In this document: piece by piece, positions 1-13,009 of the stretch
Position numbering within the stretch: position 1 is the first letter of the stretch
How the letters are laid out: the number at the start of each line of letters is the position of its first letter
DNA from: Fasciola hepatica
Taxonomy: Eukaryota; Platyhelminthes; Trematoda; Plagiorchiida; Fasciolidae
Direction: 5' to 3'
Assembly (NCBI GenBank): GCA_948099385.1
Contig: CANUEZ040000163.1
Span: forward strand, 7,721,001 to 7,785,000
DNA: 64,000 nucleotides
Notes under the pieces: model-generated
What the model was told of the DNA's origin: nothing
The model's database searches: none
What the model saw: the letters and a program-made list of their open reading frames with translations, nothing else
Made by a program: the position numbers and the translations under genes

Positions 1-330
1 TGGGAACAGTGTTTGAGCGGCCCACTATGCCGGTCAAGTGTCTGCAATGGGTATGATAAAACGTACCTCTGAGGCAGCAATATAACTCGACGGTGGCATT
101 GGAATCTTCATTGGTATGGATGTCCAAAATGCACTTGTTGGTGAGTGTCGGAAAGACACCCACTGTACTCAGGACGAGTCGGTGGAAGGTGTCAGACCAT
201 GACAGATCTGGCCCGAGCAATTATTCGGACCCAGACCTCCAATCTGGGAGGCGATCAGTGCTTTTGCTCTGAGATCAGGACATCGGGCGGTCACGAAGAT
301 ACGTAGTAATTGTGGATCCAAGGGCTGGTG
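1..330 (-). pseudogene. possible coding relic at the window edge, unidentified
   Basis: The first 330 bases are richer in GC than what follows. On the minus strand two frames read like protein but are not joined: one contains LLRIFVTARCPDLRAKA followed by SQIGGLGPNN, the other, nearer the edge, contains FHRLVLSTVGVFPTLTNK. A change of frame between them and scattered stops suggest a decayed gene or transposon. No family was recognised. The relic may continue outside the window. Confidence 0.25.
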
Positions 331-3300
331 TTCATCATGCTTTTGAAATATACCAAGGGCACACCTTCCCGATCACTGCCATCAAGCTGAGATGGCTAAT
401 TCAATACAAATTCAGTGGTTTCGATGGAATGAGTGTCTCCGGTCAAGCTAGGTTTTGGACGCTGACGGTAGAGATATGGATGCTCTGTTGAGGATCATTA
501 TGAAGCTGCCTATCCCGGATGACCGTTTTCCTTTTAGGCGAGGCTGAGTTCTTGATACCTGCATGGGTTGCTGACGGTACCGGTCTCTGAAGCTGCACTT
601 GCCTTTTCAGAATCAGCGACAAGATAGGACTCAGAAAATGCTGTGGTATGAATGTGTTTACAGAAAAAACCACAGAACGCGTAATTTTTTATTGAAATTC
701 GAATGAAAAGGAGCGGTGAATGCACGAAGTACCCAATGTCGTCCGGCGTTTGACGTGGCCTGCTTTCGTGACTTAAGGGGGAGGTTTAGCGATTCCATTT
801 AACTCAGCTTGAACTGCATAGCCTAAGTTTGAATAAATAATAGCCTACTTTGGACAGAAAATGACATAGCTCATGCCTCATTCATTAGTGGAGCGGATTC
901 TCTCAAATTATATACCGCGTCTGCATAACACAACCCGTTTAAACCATGGGACTATTGATGATTGTATGCGGTACATAAACGACACTTTTGACGCATTCCG
1001 TTCACCCCGGAAGTACCCCTGTGAGTTCACAGATTTTACGGATTATTTCTGTTGAGCCTTTTCAATCGCGAGCTATATCACGAACGATAAGGTTTCCCTG
1101 CGTTTTTGGTGTGGAGTGACTACACAATCACTCATTACCTAAATTTGAGAGTTCGTAACAATCTGCGTAGTACAGTGTGGAGAAAGATACTGAGGTCGAA
1201 TTTCGCCACTAGCTGCTCAAAAGATCGTTGGTGGGCAAAACAATGCAAATACCACAGAGTGAATATTCTTCATTTTCTATGTGGTATATAGCATATCACA
1301 GAAAGAAAAGTGCTCCCGAAATAAAAATGGTCATGAGGCAGATTTGTAATCTCTGGCGATATATAATCTGCATTGATGGTTCTAGGCTCCAATCAAACAT
1401 TAAACGAAGGGTGGTTAAGAAAGTTTTTACATCGAATTGCATGAGCTACTGATAAAAATGAATTGTGATGAAAACCACATGACCGGAAACTTTATTGCCA
1501 AGATAGTTTACTTAATTTGACCTTATTTCATCCTCAACGTTGCCGAGGTAATTTCATTTGATTTTTTCCACATCATTAAAGGTCCACTTTATTTTTGTGG
1601 GGGGCTTCATCGGATCAATTCTTTGGGTACAAAAGCATCTTTGGAAGTGCGGTTTGCAAATTTCTATGTCGTTTACATTTTTAAAAGCGAAGAATGCAAC
1701 GCAATTTTTGCAGGAATTCACAACAATTCGAAGTCAAACTCCTGCTAACGTTTCTAGCAGTAATTATCTGGAATTTGAATCCTCTGAAAAATCCCACAGA
1801 ACACATTGAGAACAAACAACTTGGCGAACTGAAAAACGAGCTGGTTTGGCCACGTTGTTTATTCTCAAAGTCCTCATGGATATAAAATATCTCTTTAGGT
1901 TATCATGAAAATTTATTATTCACTTTGCAATAAAGAAGATGACTAAGGTATTGGGATCTGCTCAACATGTTGCTATCCAGCGACTTACATACTGAAAAGA
2001 ATGGCAAATCAAATTCAGACACCGGTATTTTCCTGATATCAGATATAAAGGCAGATAACGACAGTGGTCGTCTCACATTTTCGGACTCATCGGTTGTTGG
2101 TTTGCATTCACCTTTGATACTTTTCTCATATTTCTAGTCCTCTTTTTAATGCAACTTTTCTCTCATTCCTAACAAAGAGTGGTTCTTTTTCCCATTGTCT
2201 TTAATTGCACCTTAATTAGGAAATAATTCCCTTTTGGAAAATCTTGATATTCGTTTATCTAAAAAGATAATTAACTCGACGTTTCCAAAAGAGATCACCA
2301 ATTATACGAGAAGCAGATCACGCAGTAGCATGCTTTTACCTAGCCACAAGTGACGAAGTTCACTCATATGGTTAGTGGAACCATGCAGTGGCTTCGTAAG
2401 ACGATTTTTCTTAACTCAGCCCACGTGACATAGACGATGGGGAACCTCATTCAAAAACTGCCTAAATGCCCATGAAAAAATAATTTGAAGACACAAATAA
2501 ATCAACCTGCGCCGAAATAACGGACCATGATCACATTCCAGTTACGATACATGGTCAGGTTTACCAAAAACGGTGACAAGAACCCGGAAGACTCGAGAGA
2601 AAATCGATTAAGGATGGAACAGGTAGAAGTGGGTTAGTCAAATAAAGCTAAATTTAGGGTAAGAAGTTTCAAACAACAAGAAGCATGCGCTTGCCTATGG
2701 CTCCAATCCCTTTTATTAAATGCTACCATGATGAAACAATTTCAAAATCAGTTTACGGCATCAGTTGAGACGGCTTCATGTTGACCATCCATAACATGCA
2801 GTACATCAGTGAAAAATCAGCTGGAGGCAGAAAAACGAAGCTTATAAACACTGTCTCTGTAGTTTTTATTACAGCCAATATATAGTTATATATGTCATAT
2901 AAAAATATAATCACTTGTAGTAAACAAATGTATTATCTATCGCTATTATCACAAACAGTGACTAGATTTGTTCTGAAATTGATTTCTGGTTATTGAGTTA
3001 TTACTAAATTAAATGATCTTCCCTCTTGCAACGGTTGAAGACGACTGATAGTCACAACGTTCGTTTGTGCAATATGCCTGATGCAGTTATCTTATAATTC
3101 CATTATCAAGGATTTCGAAAGGGTCCTATCGAATCCCGTCCAGAACCTTCCTGTGTGGCAACACCGAGAGTGAAGACCGTTGATAGATCATACGTGCAGG
3201 TGACTGACTTGTTCTTTAGTGATATATATTTACGGCATTTTCATGCGTCATTTGTCTGCATGTATTTACACTGAGAAATCGTGGGAATAAATGAGGATCC

Positions 3301-5247
3301 TTCCATCTATCTTTTACTTAACATGAATCAATTCATACAAAAAAGTACTGTTTTGGAGAGGTAGTAAAATGTGTGACCTTCAGAGCAGAGCGGATCACTT
3401 GAGCTCCATAGTATGTTCACTGGTTCCTTAGTGATTTCCAAATTAACAAGGATATGAGCATTACGCAATGGTACATACAAAAAGGGATTCATGAACATAT
3501 GACAAATCTATCATGACAAATTTACTTGCTGACAGTCACTGTTTTATCTATTCTCAAAGACTCATTTGTTTTAAATCCCCCATCAAAGCTCATCTTCATC
3601 GCAGACCAGATTTTGGACATCATTCCGTTATGTACTGACTTATCCCTCATTAAATTTACTTATGGGCACACAATCACATTGATCATACGTTGACAAGGCC
3701 CACTGTTACAGACAGACAGGCTGCACATCGAGGTTTATACCATCAGACGCCTTAGCGTATATTTATCTAGCAATACCGTGTTGAATTATAATCTCTTTCT
3801 CTGTCGGTAAACGTTTGTTGATTATTTTCAGGTCTTTCGGGGGCTGAACTGCATATCACGTCGCATATAATTGGTGGATTCGCTGTGATGCAATTGAAAA
3901 AAGCAACATAATTCAGACTTAAGTAACGGAAGGAATAACCGCAAAATCAGTTACGTCAACTTTCAATCAGTAATATTCGGAGAATTAGGTAGTTTATAAA
4001 CCAACAAGACAAAATCCACATGTCAATAATTACCCTATATGCCTTGCGACCAGACATTGGTGCCATGAAAACAACGTGAATCCCCGAGGTTGGGTCTTCA
4101 TAAGGACGGTGATAAATATCAAGAGGAGATTCCTCCGTCGGGCACATGGCATGTTCCTTTTTTTCCCTGCGAAATGCGTTGTTGATATCCATGTTCTAGT
4201 TATAAGTCCCGTTTTCACCCCTCAGCTTTTCTCTTTCTCGTGTACTCACCTTTTCAGGGCTGAAATGCATTTCGCTATCTGAAATTAAGATTTCGTAAAA
4301 CCAACAACAATAATTTTGAATATTGAAGAAGTGTTCTAGTGATCTACGTCGCACTCAACCATCTAATTTGGCAGTTTTACTTCCAAAAAACGACTCTCTT
4401 GTACAAAAGACAGCTTTATGTTTAGTTCCCGTGCATTGCCATTATTGTGACTGCTTCTCAGTTGTTCACCATCACGCTTTTCGTTCTTGAGTACACTACT
4501 TCTACCGTGCTATTTTATCCATGATCCAACTTCAAGGTAAATAATAAATATGACTGCTTCCCGGTACATATTTACTGGAGAGCCCCTATCATATGGTTTT
4601 TCAGACCTGTTAAGGGTTGATGAAGAAGGCTTATTTACTCAGATGGTTCGGGAAAACATGAGATCATTCATTTAACATGGTCCACTTCCGAGATCTTTAT
4701 TGCATCAGAAGTGAACATACACATGACAGAATGGGTTGGTACTTTATGACCCGGGAAAAGAAATTCTCACATGACTCGATTGCTCCACGATAATCCTCTT
4801 TTTTGAATTTTATCTATCGCCTGTATTATTAAATTCTGTCGAGAAATTCCCCATTCAACTATTCGCTGCGTTAGACGTACGTTTGGCAATTTGCGTCAGA
4901 TTTCGCGCAATGCTTCTTGCACTTCAATGCTACAATTCAGCATTGCATTGTCATTTTGTAGACTATGCAATACTTTAGTGAAAATAGTTGCAACATTATT
5001 TCAAACTAGCCTCAGAACAGCGAATGAGCACGCTATAGAGCTGCACCATGAAATGCCCCTACTTTTCGCGTATGCAAGGGCAGTTACATGTTTTAGGAGG
5101 GGAAATTTATTGGCGCAAATGCCGGCAGAGATCGCCGATATATAATAGGACGAGGTTGCTGCACACATCCCCACAATCTGGTCACAGTAAACTTGGTTTC
5201 CCTAATTTGGGAGGCACAAAGTGCCTTGCAGTAAAATGTTTTCGCGT
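331..5247. other. no gene seen
   Basis: AT-rich sequence with only short, stop-broken frames on both strands. I saw no splice-flanked exon, repeat or transposon motif that I would defend. Consistent with intron or intergenic DNA. Confidence 0.5.
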
Positions 5248-5772
5248 TTACGGCGGTGATAAAACCAGAGTCTTATGCGAGTCTACCAATTTCCCTTTTA
5301 CGTTCTGCTGCAAGGAAGCAAGCGGCATTTTAGACATAACACCTTCAACCTGCCGTCGGCCATTCTCTGCCGGAGATTTGTCTTTCAAATTATGAATTAG
5401 AGTATATAAAACCCATGGATGTAGCTGTCTGGAGACTGGGTAGGAAAAAGCACTCCATCGAATGTAAGCAAGAAGTATTGGACAACATTCTAGTACATTA
5501 TCACTCATAACTTCTGATCTCTTGGCTTGTGCTCGAATCATAATTTTATTCCCCAATTCTCGGAAGGTGGCTTCCATCATCTCAGTATCAAAAAGTGTGC
5601 ATTCAAACCACGCCCAATACCATGCACACTGATAGCTCCTAAGGTATTTGAAAAGATTACATCGATAAGACTGTCTAGCCAGACAATGTGCTGGACTTAA
5701 CATAATTTCCAGATTGGGAATCTTGACCAACATTTGATGCCCTGGACACTCTCGTCCATTCTGTTTTATCAT
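5248..5772 (-). CDS. unidentified 174-codon open frame
   Basis: This is the longest ATG-started frame in the window, running from 5772 down to 5248. The predicted protein is soluble-looking and mixed in composition, with several Cys and Trp residues in its middle third (for example YQCAWYWAWFECTLFD) and a more charged C-terminal third. There is no signal peptide, membrane span or repeat, and no family was recognised. An overlapping 115-codon frame lies on the plus strand. In 128 kb of six-frame sequence with this base composition, one frame of this length is close to what chance allows, so length alone is weak evidence. It may be a single-exon gene, part of a larger exon, or spurious. Confidence 0.25.
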   Translation of the reverse strand: MIKQNGRECPGHQMLVKIPNLEIMLSPAHCLARQSYRCNLFKYLRSYQCAWYWAWFECTLFDTEMMEATFRELGNKIMIRAQAKRSEVMSDNVLECCPILLAYIRWSAFSYPVSRQLHPWVLYTLIHNLKDKSPAENGRRQVEGVMSKMPLASLQQNVKGKLVDSHKTLVLSPP

Positions 5773-6975
5773 ATGTTGGTCGCGAAAGCCAAGCAGTCAG
5801 AGTCTGTTTCCTCGATTATAAGGACGCATATAACTGTGCTGACTAAAGTGTGAGTACCTCAAGCACCAGTCTTTTGTTCAACTTCATATTATTGGACGAT
5901 AATTTACACGACCCTGCGATCGAACGTCTTCTATGCTGTCTCCTACACAAGACATTCCCCGGGGAGCCAGTCTATCGAAAATTCTGTTTTCAGCTTAAAC
6001 GTCCTCCACGCCTGTCTTTGATGATTATCCCCTCATTTAAGACTCCAATGACGTCATTTTTGGAATCCACCTTTTTAATAGCTTCATCTTCCGTCTTCCT
6101 CAGCAAAGAGTAACTGAGCTCGTCAACTGGCCTTCAAATAGGAACCTATGGATGAATCCCAGAAATGGCTCTGATTTTCTGTTCTGTCCCCAATAAACCC
6201 ATCAGCACTCCAACCTGATGATCTCTGACTGAGACTTAGTCATGAATAGTAAGCCAGTACCGAAATTATCTTCCGTAAAATACCTTGAAGTTACCACCAA
6301 CCGTGACTTTACCTGGACAGATAACGTCATGCCTGCGTTCTCAAAGTTATGAGGACTCACTTTGTAGTCGATAAGACTGGAGTTATTTTCCAACATGTTT
6401 CTCTCATTAGGACACTTCCGTTTTCGCATTGGCTTTGCACTTCCCTCTTTATATTCTCCGGGCTTCTGGCAAAAGATTTTTGAGTTATCGTCCAGTGCCT
6501 TGATCATCAAAGGATTGACATAGCGTCATCACTTGCGGCCTTTTCACTTATTTGATCGCAACACAGCATCACCAAGCATGTGACATTCTCCCGCAAAATC
6601 TGCGAAAATACCACATACCTTCTTCATCCCACTTCCAATGATTCACTTCACAGATTCATTCTCCGTTACGGTTGCGACCCTTCGGTATAAGAAAAAGTGT
6701 GGTTTTGCCTGAATCTCGAGCAAAGCTACGTCACGCATGCAAGCAAGGAGAATTTGTAATTAAACCGTGCCACTCAGTGTGGTTAGAGTGCATTTGTAAT
6801 GATACGGTTTTTTGTGAATGTTGTCGTAAACGATAATAAAATAGGTTTATAAGAGACCCTGATGTATCAGTTTCACCACTGCTTGTATGAATAACATGAA
6901 TATCAATATGCCAACAAAGTGTCTTCGTGGTTGAAATAGGCCGTGTCTAACCCACATAAAACCATCAGCAAACTG
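5773..6975. other. no gene seen
   Basis: Short frames only. A minus-strand 102-codon frame at 6202-6510 is of chance length and has no recognisable motif. Confidence 0.4.
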
Positions 6976-7119
6976 CTATTGTGTTGTAAAGGTAAGAGCG
7001 GGGGCGGCCATATTGGAGGGACTTTTGAACGCACTCATCTGTTGTCGTTCGTTTGTTACAGGTGCACCTGTTGGACGTGTGAACTGGACGAAGCCCGGTC
7101 CCGCCGTGGGTGCCAAAAA
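6976..7119 (-). mobile_element. primer-binding site, leader and possible Gag start of the same LTR element
   Basis: Downstream of the LTR on the minus strand lies a candidate tRNA primer-binding site beginning TGGCACCC at about 7115, then a GC-rich leader. An ATG at about 7038 opens a short frame that begins MSAFKSPSNMAAPALTFTTQ and then stops. Its position fits a Gag N-terminus, but its shortness means the copy is truncated or frameshifted here. The same stretch on the plus strand can be read as exons with splice-like sites, which I consider the weaker explanation. Confidence 0.4.
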
Positions 7120-7283
7120 TGTAACACACAGGGGCAATGCTCTTCCGACGAGGGTAGCACGTGTGATCTGCAAAAGCACAAAAGGAAAAATCTCCATGAG
7201 CCGAGGCCCAGTAAGTGTATCAACGGCACCAACACTTAAATTAAACTAACAACAAGATGGCGGCTTCTAATCTGCCCGTTACA
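7120..7283 (-). mobile_element. LTR of an LTR retrotransposon (about 164 bp)
   Basis: Read on the minus strand, the segment starts TGTAACGGGC at 7283 and ends TGTGTGTTACA at 7120, giving the TG..CA ends and short inverted termini (TGTAAC/GTTACA) typical of Ty3/gypsy or BEL LTRs. It is GC-rich compared with its surroundings. Just beyond its 3' end, after a short T-run, comes a sequence of primer-binding-site type starting TGGCACCCACGG. The LTR also contains GCCGCCATCTTG, which matches the YY1 binding consensus and could be an internal promoter element. No partner LTR was noticed, so this looks like a 5' LTR of a truncated copy. The flanking target-site duplication cannot be tested without the other end. 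Confidence 0.55.
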
Positions 7284-9543
7284 GTGTTTTCTTGTCGAGG
7301 AATTCAAAAAAGAGAATTCACCCATATTCCGGATGCATAAATTATATTGCGATGAACCACAAATCTAGATATAGAAATAGATATATTTATCTATTTTTTT
7401 CAACCCAATTTATTTTCGATATCCTCTAGCGCTGTCTTATTCTTTTGTAAGTACAATGAATCCAAAAATGTATCACACCTCGGGCGGATGAATTCATCAA
7501 TTGGTTTAAAATTGACTTGATTTCAGGGACCCAAAAGGCTCAGTGGTTGTAGGAATGTGCCATGTGTCCACGTGATGAACTAGAAGGGAGCATTCCAAAT
7601 TATCTTCATTTTGAAGTAGGTAATAAAATAATCCCTGATGATTTGAGACAAATGAATGCAAGCGAGTCGAAGTTCTTCTGTATCGCTTGCAGTAGGAGCG
7701 GTAATACCTAGAACGAATGGGTCGAATGGGTCATTACCAGCAACTTTAAACACAATGTCTACAGCAACAACAGACTGAGTTGACGATCCAACAATACACT
7801 TCAGTCTTCACTTATTCAATATCGTATTTTTTCGCGCCACCCATGTGAATTTTTGGTTGTTCGCACAAAAATGGAAATAGTGATGTCCTGTTGTGTGATG
7901 CTTTGAGTATTTAAGTTCGTTCAAGAACCGAACTACTGGGCTGAGCTTAAGTTAGATGAAAACTGCTTAGGTTCGCCGATGATGAAAACTTTTTATTGAA
8001 GTTTCGTCTCTCACGAAAACATTACAAATATCAGTGCAATGTGTAGCTAGTATAAGAAGGCGAGTTTTATAATCATACTAATACAATCGCAATAACAAAA
8101 AGGAAAAAGTGGATCGTACAAGTAATCAGAGGACACTTATAGTCATGAAAAGACTCGAAATGATATATGTCACGGTTGCCTATTGGTCGGAATGTGTGGA
8201 AACGTACTTCGGTGGTGAAGGAATGAATCAAATACTGTAGACTCACATCTGAATATGCATGCATATTTCTTCAAAGACATAATAGTTGTATTCCGAGAAG
8301 ATTTCGGCTGGTGTGCTCGACCAATAGTGCAGGTAGACACATCATATAAGGCCAATCAATTTCGCTGATATACGAGCCGCATAGTATTACTGAGGAATCG
8401 TGTTAGATATCGTGAATGAAAACTCGATGAAATTGCCAAAATCTATTCTCCATACATAGTGTACAAACGGGTGGTTTGTCGATTTTATAAATAATTTTGG
8501 TTGGTTGCAGTCAAGTGAAATTTGTGCGAACAAGCGCCTCAATCATTATTTGATATTTGGGTAAATTTATTTTTCTAGTTGATACAATATACCTACTTTG
8601 CTTAACATGAGTCATGATACCGTAGTGTTTGCTTTCGCGTCGAGGCCGTCTTCCAGCAAATGTGTTCGACAGGTAGGAAACAAATCAGTGTAGTTAGACA
8701 ATGTATAAGGGGATCTCAAAAATGCAGTAATAAAGCCTGGTTTTACCAGATGTTTATTAGGCAGTCGTTCTGACCAATTATCTGGACATTAGGACCAAAC
8801 CCATTTACGCTATTGTTTGGCGAACATTTTAGCTACGATGTAGATGAGTCTCATCCTGTCATAATGTGATAAGGGAAGCTGGTTGTACACACAGCCCTAA
8901 ATATGCCAGTGATTTACCTTAGCTGATCTTAAAACTCAGCTGACTCTTTTGTAAAGTGGAAGCACTAAAAAATTAGTCTGGTCTTTTTCAATGTAGTGAT
9001 AAGATTGTTTGTAACAATAACTAAGTCAAGTCTGCAGAGTGACCCATATGCCGCTCACATCGTTGTTCTTCTGTCCAATCTTTGCGATACACACAAAACT
9101 AATCTGAGTCACCCTTCAGTTTATAGGGAAAACAGGAGGAGGCATTCCAGAAAATCCATATTTCCTAAATACATTTGCTTAAATGCAAAGTACGAGGAGG
9201 TGAATCGCAAAATTTCGCAATACGAGATACTGAACTCCTCCCGAATTCAACACAATATAGTCAGGAAAAACATTTTTGGGAAATAAAATATCATCAGACA
9301 ATACTAGGAATGACTTTCATCAGCGTGTCAGATATATAGTATTGGAACCTGGTTATAGGGCCACCATATATCCCGTGGGTCATTGAAAAGTCATTTTGGC
9401 CTCCAAAGCAGGGGTGTAGAATAGGATATTTATGTATCTGATCGCACTTGACCAGTCACATTTTGACCAATGTTTTAATGGTGGAAGGGGAGTGAAACGA
9501 ACTTTGGAGGCTCCACAGAATAACTAACACAAATCCCCTGAAA
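7284..9543. other. no gene seen
   Basis: AT-rich sequence with short frames. A small tandem duplication of GAATGGGTC occurs near 7718. Nothing else stood out. Confidence 0.4.
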
Positions 9544-9732
9544 ATGGCATCTATGTGCATACGAATTTCAAGAAAAATGTTTGCAACTAGTGGAAACCTT
9601 GTCACACGTGATGATGAATGGCGCAAAGGTAAAGCCAACAGCCCGATCAAGAAAGGAGCCAACGGAATGAAGGTACTGGGGTTCACGTGTGTGAACCTGG
9701 CCGATAAAGATGGGCCATTGGTCAGTCGGTAG
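9544..9732 (+). CDS. unidentified small open frame, 62 codons
   Basis: An ATG-started frame whose second half reads like real protein: it contains LVTRDDEWRKGKANSPIKKG and then GMKVLGFTCVNLADKDGPL before the stop at 9732. It is Lys- and Gly-rich and more GC-rich than its flanks. A splice-donor-like AAAG/GTAAAG lies inside it, so only part may be exonic. There is no signal peptide or membrane span, and no family was recognised. Its length is well within chance. Confidence 0.25.
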   Translation: MASMCIRISRKMFATSGNLVTRDDEWRKGKANSPIKKGANGMKVLGFTCVNLADKDGPLVSR

Positions 9733-12700
9733 ACTGTAACTGCGTGTAAGATTTGTGCGTGTGCGCGAATGTGAGTTCGTTGTCTCAGCTAGTGTTGGAC
9801 GAGTCAGTCAAGTAACGAAAGCATTTCCAGTCAGACTGAAATAACACATACTGTAAGATGGTATAATCAGCGGCGAGAAGAATCACCAAAACACCGGAGC
9901 ACGTGGCTCATACACAACACAGATGAGTGACAGGAAATTTAGGGGAAAATCAACAATTATTTCGGAGGCTTGAATATAACTACTAGGTGTGTCACTTTGC
10001 AGTCAGTCACCCTTTCCCCTTGGCGTTTGTAGTCATTCGCCTAATGGATTTTCTGCGTATTATTTTGAGTGGAAAAATGATGATCAAGAAATATTTATCG
10101 GGACAGCAGCTTTACAAGCTTATGTGAAGCTCGTCGTTTGGTAAATGCAAACGGAGTTCATCTAGTTCTGTGAATGAACCAAATCACTCTAATCGGTTCA
10201 GGACAAGTTGAACCTGCAGTTTCTTTATTTTCTCTGACAGAATTCTGCATAGAAACACACGATGGTATACTAAAAAGTATTAATAAATTCCGCCATCTCA
10301 TATTTCGTCGGAATCAGCCTCTATCGGTTACACCTTGATTAATGGGAAACCAATCTTCAGGAGTGAACCCATTGATCCTTTCCAAAGATACCGCGATCAA
10401 TGAAAAAAGGTTAACGTCAAATTGATTGCACATGGAATACAACATACCCTCACGAAAGCGAATCAAACTCACCTCAAATAACTTTCCAACTAGTGTTCAT
10501 GCTTTTTTTTATCAAAATTTACCAAGAGTCGGAGTGGGATCCAGTGAATTTATTAGAATATCTGACGACAAGCAAATAGTGTGGGTACGTTCATCGATCG
10601 TAGATTATCCTGTGAAAAGTAATATTTTTACCTCTAGACATATGTGCATCGATCGACAAAAGTAGTGCATGTAAGGTTCATCTACTTGCAGAACAACACA
10701 CATCAATCATCAGTTTTTCACTTAATAAAACCACGAATCCTTCTGATAAAACTCAATACTCTGGTATACTATTTTCCGGGGCTCAATAGTCTGACAACGT
10801 TAACCATGGTAAACATCTATCAAAACACTTGTTTGTAGGAGTTTCACAATGCTGGCAATTTTTCAGGACATTTATCGGCCGGAAGTTTCCTCTTACCAAT
10901 TTAAAAGAAGAAACGAACAATCTGGTTTTCCTCATTTTGCGGACGTCTCCATTCTTGGTGAATAAACGTGAGGTTCATGTTTTGGTCATTGGATAATAAT
11001 GGCTGTTACAAATTGCAGGGTTTGTTAACAACCATTTATATCTAACCATGCACGATCCATGTTCACTGAGTTACATTGAAAATGATCCATAGGCAATCGT
11101 GTTCCATCATGGAAACACTGTGGTCCGATAAAGAAAAGCGAAAATTTGTGTAAAAAACGCACTTTTCGGTTGTTTAAATGGACAAATTCTACAAACTGGT
11201 TTGCTCATCTATTTCATGAATATACTTTGAACTCAAGCAAATATGCGAATCAGAGTTAATTGATATCCATCCCATTAAGATTCACTTCTACGGGAAAACG
11301 GTTTTTCTTCTCAAAGTGATGCACACAATGTTTTTCATTTTGAAGATCAAAGTGTTAAGGTGAATCGATCTAGGATTTTTTCGATCCAAGGAGATAGCAT
11401 GATACCTATAGAGGAAGATCCTCTCACCCAAATGGAGGTGTACAACAACTGCTATCGATGGTTGTAGTGGATATGGACGTATAGAACTGGTTTCCTAATT
11501 GAACCAAAATAAGTCTCGAAACCTCATCTGCCATAAAACATTCCCAGCACATTCCATCGCCATCTCTACTAGGTCCCGTAGCCAAGTCAAGGGGGAAGTT
11601 CACAGTTCACTGATACTGGGTGCATTGTTTTGTATTTGAATTCAGTCGAAATTCCTGAAATAATATCTTTTACATAGTTTACGACCGGTGTGTGACCGAC
11701 CAGACCAGCCATCTTTAGGTTCCAAATGCATCATTATTACCAACCAACAATCTTTCACTTTTCACTCATTCATAGATTGCATAAGCACACCGTAGTATAC
11801 CGGTTTGTTTATTACGGTCAGTTTTTGTTAGACGCTGAAAAACGATGACATAAAAGGGGATTTATATAAGAAAAGCATTTATATTCACAAATGTCATAAT
11901 AATCCTCGTGTTCATTCTGAATCAAACAACAACTTGCACTAACTTTGTGTAGCACTAGGTTTTGAGGAGCCGGGATGCGTCAGATGGATAGCACTGTGGA
12001 CGTTGTTCAATAACAGCTCGGGTTGGAGCCACATCATCGCATTTAATTTCCTCTCTAGCATAATTCTACTGGTCGCGTACCCTTGAGGTACAGCTGAACG
12101 TTGTTTGGTAATTGAATGAGTAAGTCAAAAAGAGTATCGTCATTCTCATTGTAAATAAGAAACACAAAATATCGAGAATAATCAATTAATACAAATTTTT
12201 TATGAAATTTGGTGGTGATGCTAGGTGATCATATGCACCAACTGAAATGTGAGATTCAGTTTGGTTTTTGACGGATGATGATATTGACATCTGTTTATCT
12301 CACTGCACTGCACTTTCTTATCAACAGCCAAGGGAGCTTTACAACATTCGTCTTCAATGATATTAAAAATGTCCGGTTGTCTTCCATCATGTTATATTGT
12401 TTTAGCAGTTACGAACAGGAATTAAGCAACCTGTGAAAGGGACGGTGTTCTGAGATTCATGTGCTCTCTCTGCCTAGCTGAAGTCATCAAAAAGATGGAA
12501 GGAATATTTCTCAATTAGCTTCATAATGCCGCTGCTTGCTAGTCAGATGAGAGTTAGCCCGTGGCGGTAACCTACTCTGGCAAGGCATCCGGCTACTTTG
12601 TGAAAAGAAACGAAGCGAGTGAAATTGCATTCGGACATGGACATGATAAACATCACATCAATCCATCCATCAAATGACCTTTCAATTGCATTCATTCAAG

Positions 12701-13009
12701 AAAAGAGTGTGCACATAACCCTCTGCTCTACATAAGAAGTATGTGAGTCTCTTTCGTCTTCCAAAATAAACCTAGATGAAGGTCCTGAAGCCTCAGATTC
12801 ATCACTTTTATAACATGGTATTCTGGCCCTAACCTTCATACGTTCTTTTTTCTCAAACAAGTCTTTGTGCTCGGATTCTATTCCATACTGCAGCAGACCG
12901 GTAGCCATTGTTCCTAAGCCCAAATCCAGTGATTCTGAGGTCACAAAGAAACATTTTTCCAAAATCTAACTTCATCCGGTATTAAATTTGCAGAGCTTGC
13001 CATTCCCAG
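9733..13009. other. no gene seen
   Basis: Long AT-rich stretch with short frames on both strands. A minus-strand 88-codon frame at 12696-12962 ends just before the reverse transcriptase relic and may be antisense to its upstream part. No exon or RNA gene was supported. Confidence 0.4.

Noticed and set aside
6943..7239. Cys-rich plus-strand frame suggestive of a zinc-binding protein
   Set aside because: It has no in-frame ATG, crosses the LTR and leader, and its Cys spacing fits no known zinc domain.
6940..7345. A three-exon plus-strand gene with 70 and 74 nt introns (donors GTAAGA and GTAAGT)
   Set aside because: The same block has LTR termini and a primer-binding site on the minus strand, which explains the GC-rich composition and its exact ends better. 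Two frames of the middle exon are equally open.
11970..12040. tRNA-like pattern TAGCACTGTGG..GGTTGGAGCC
   Set aside because: The T-arm cannot form and the B box lacks the conserved C; spacing alone is not enough.
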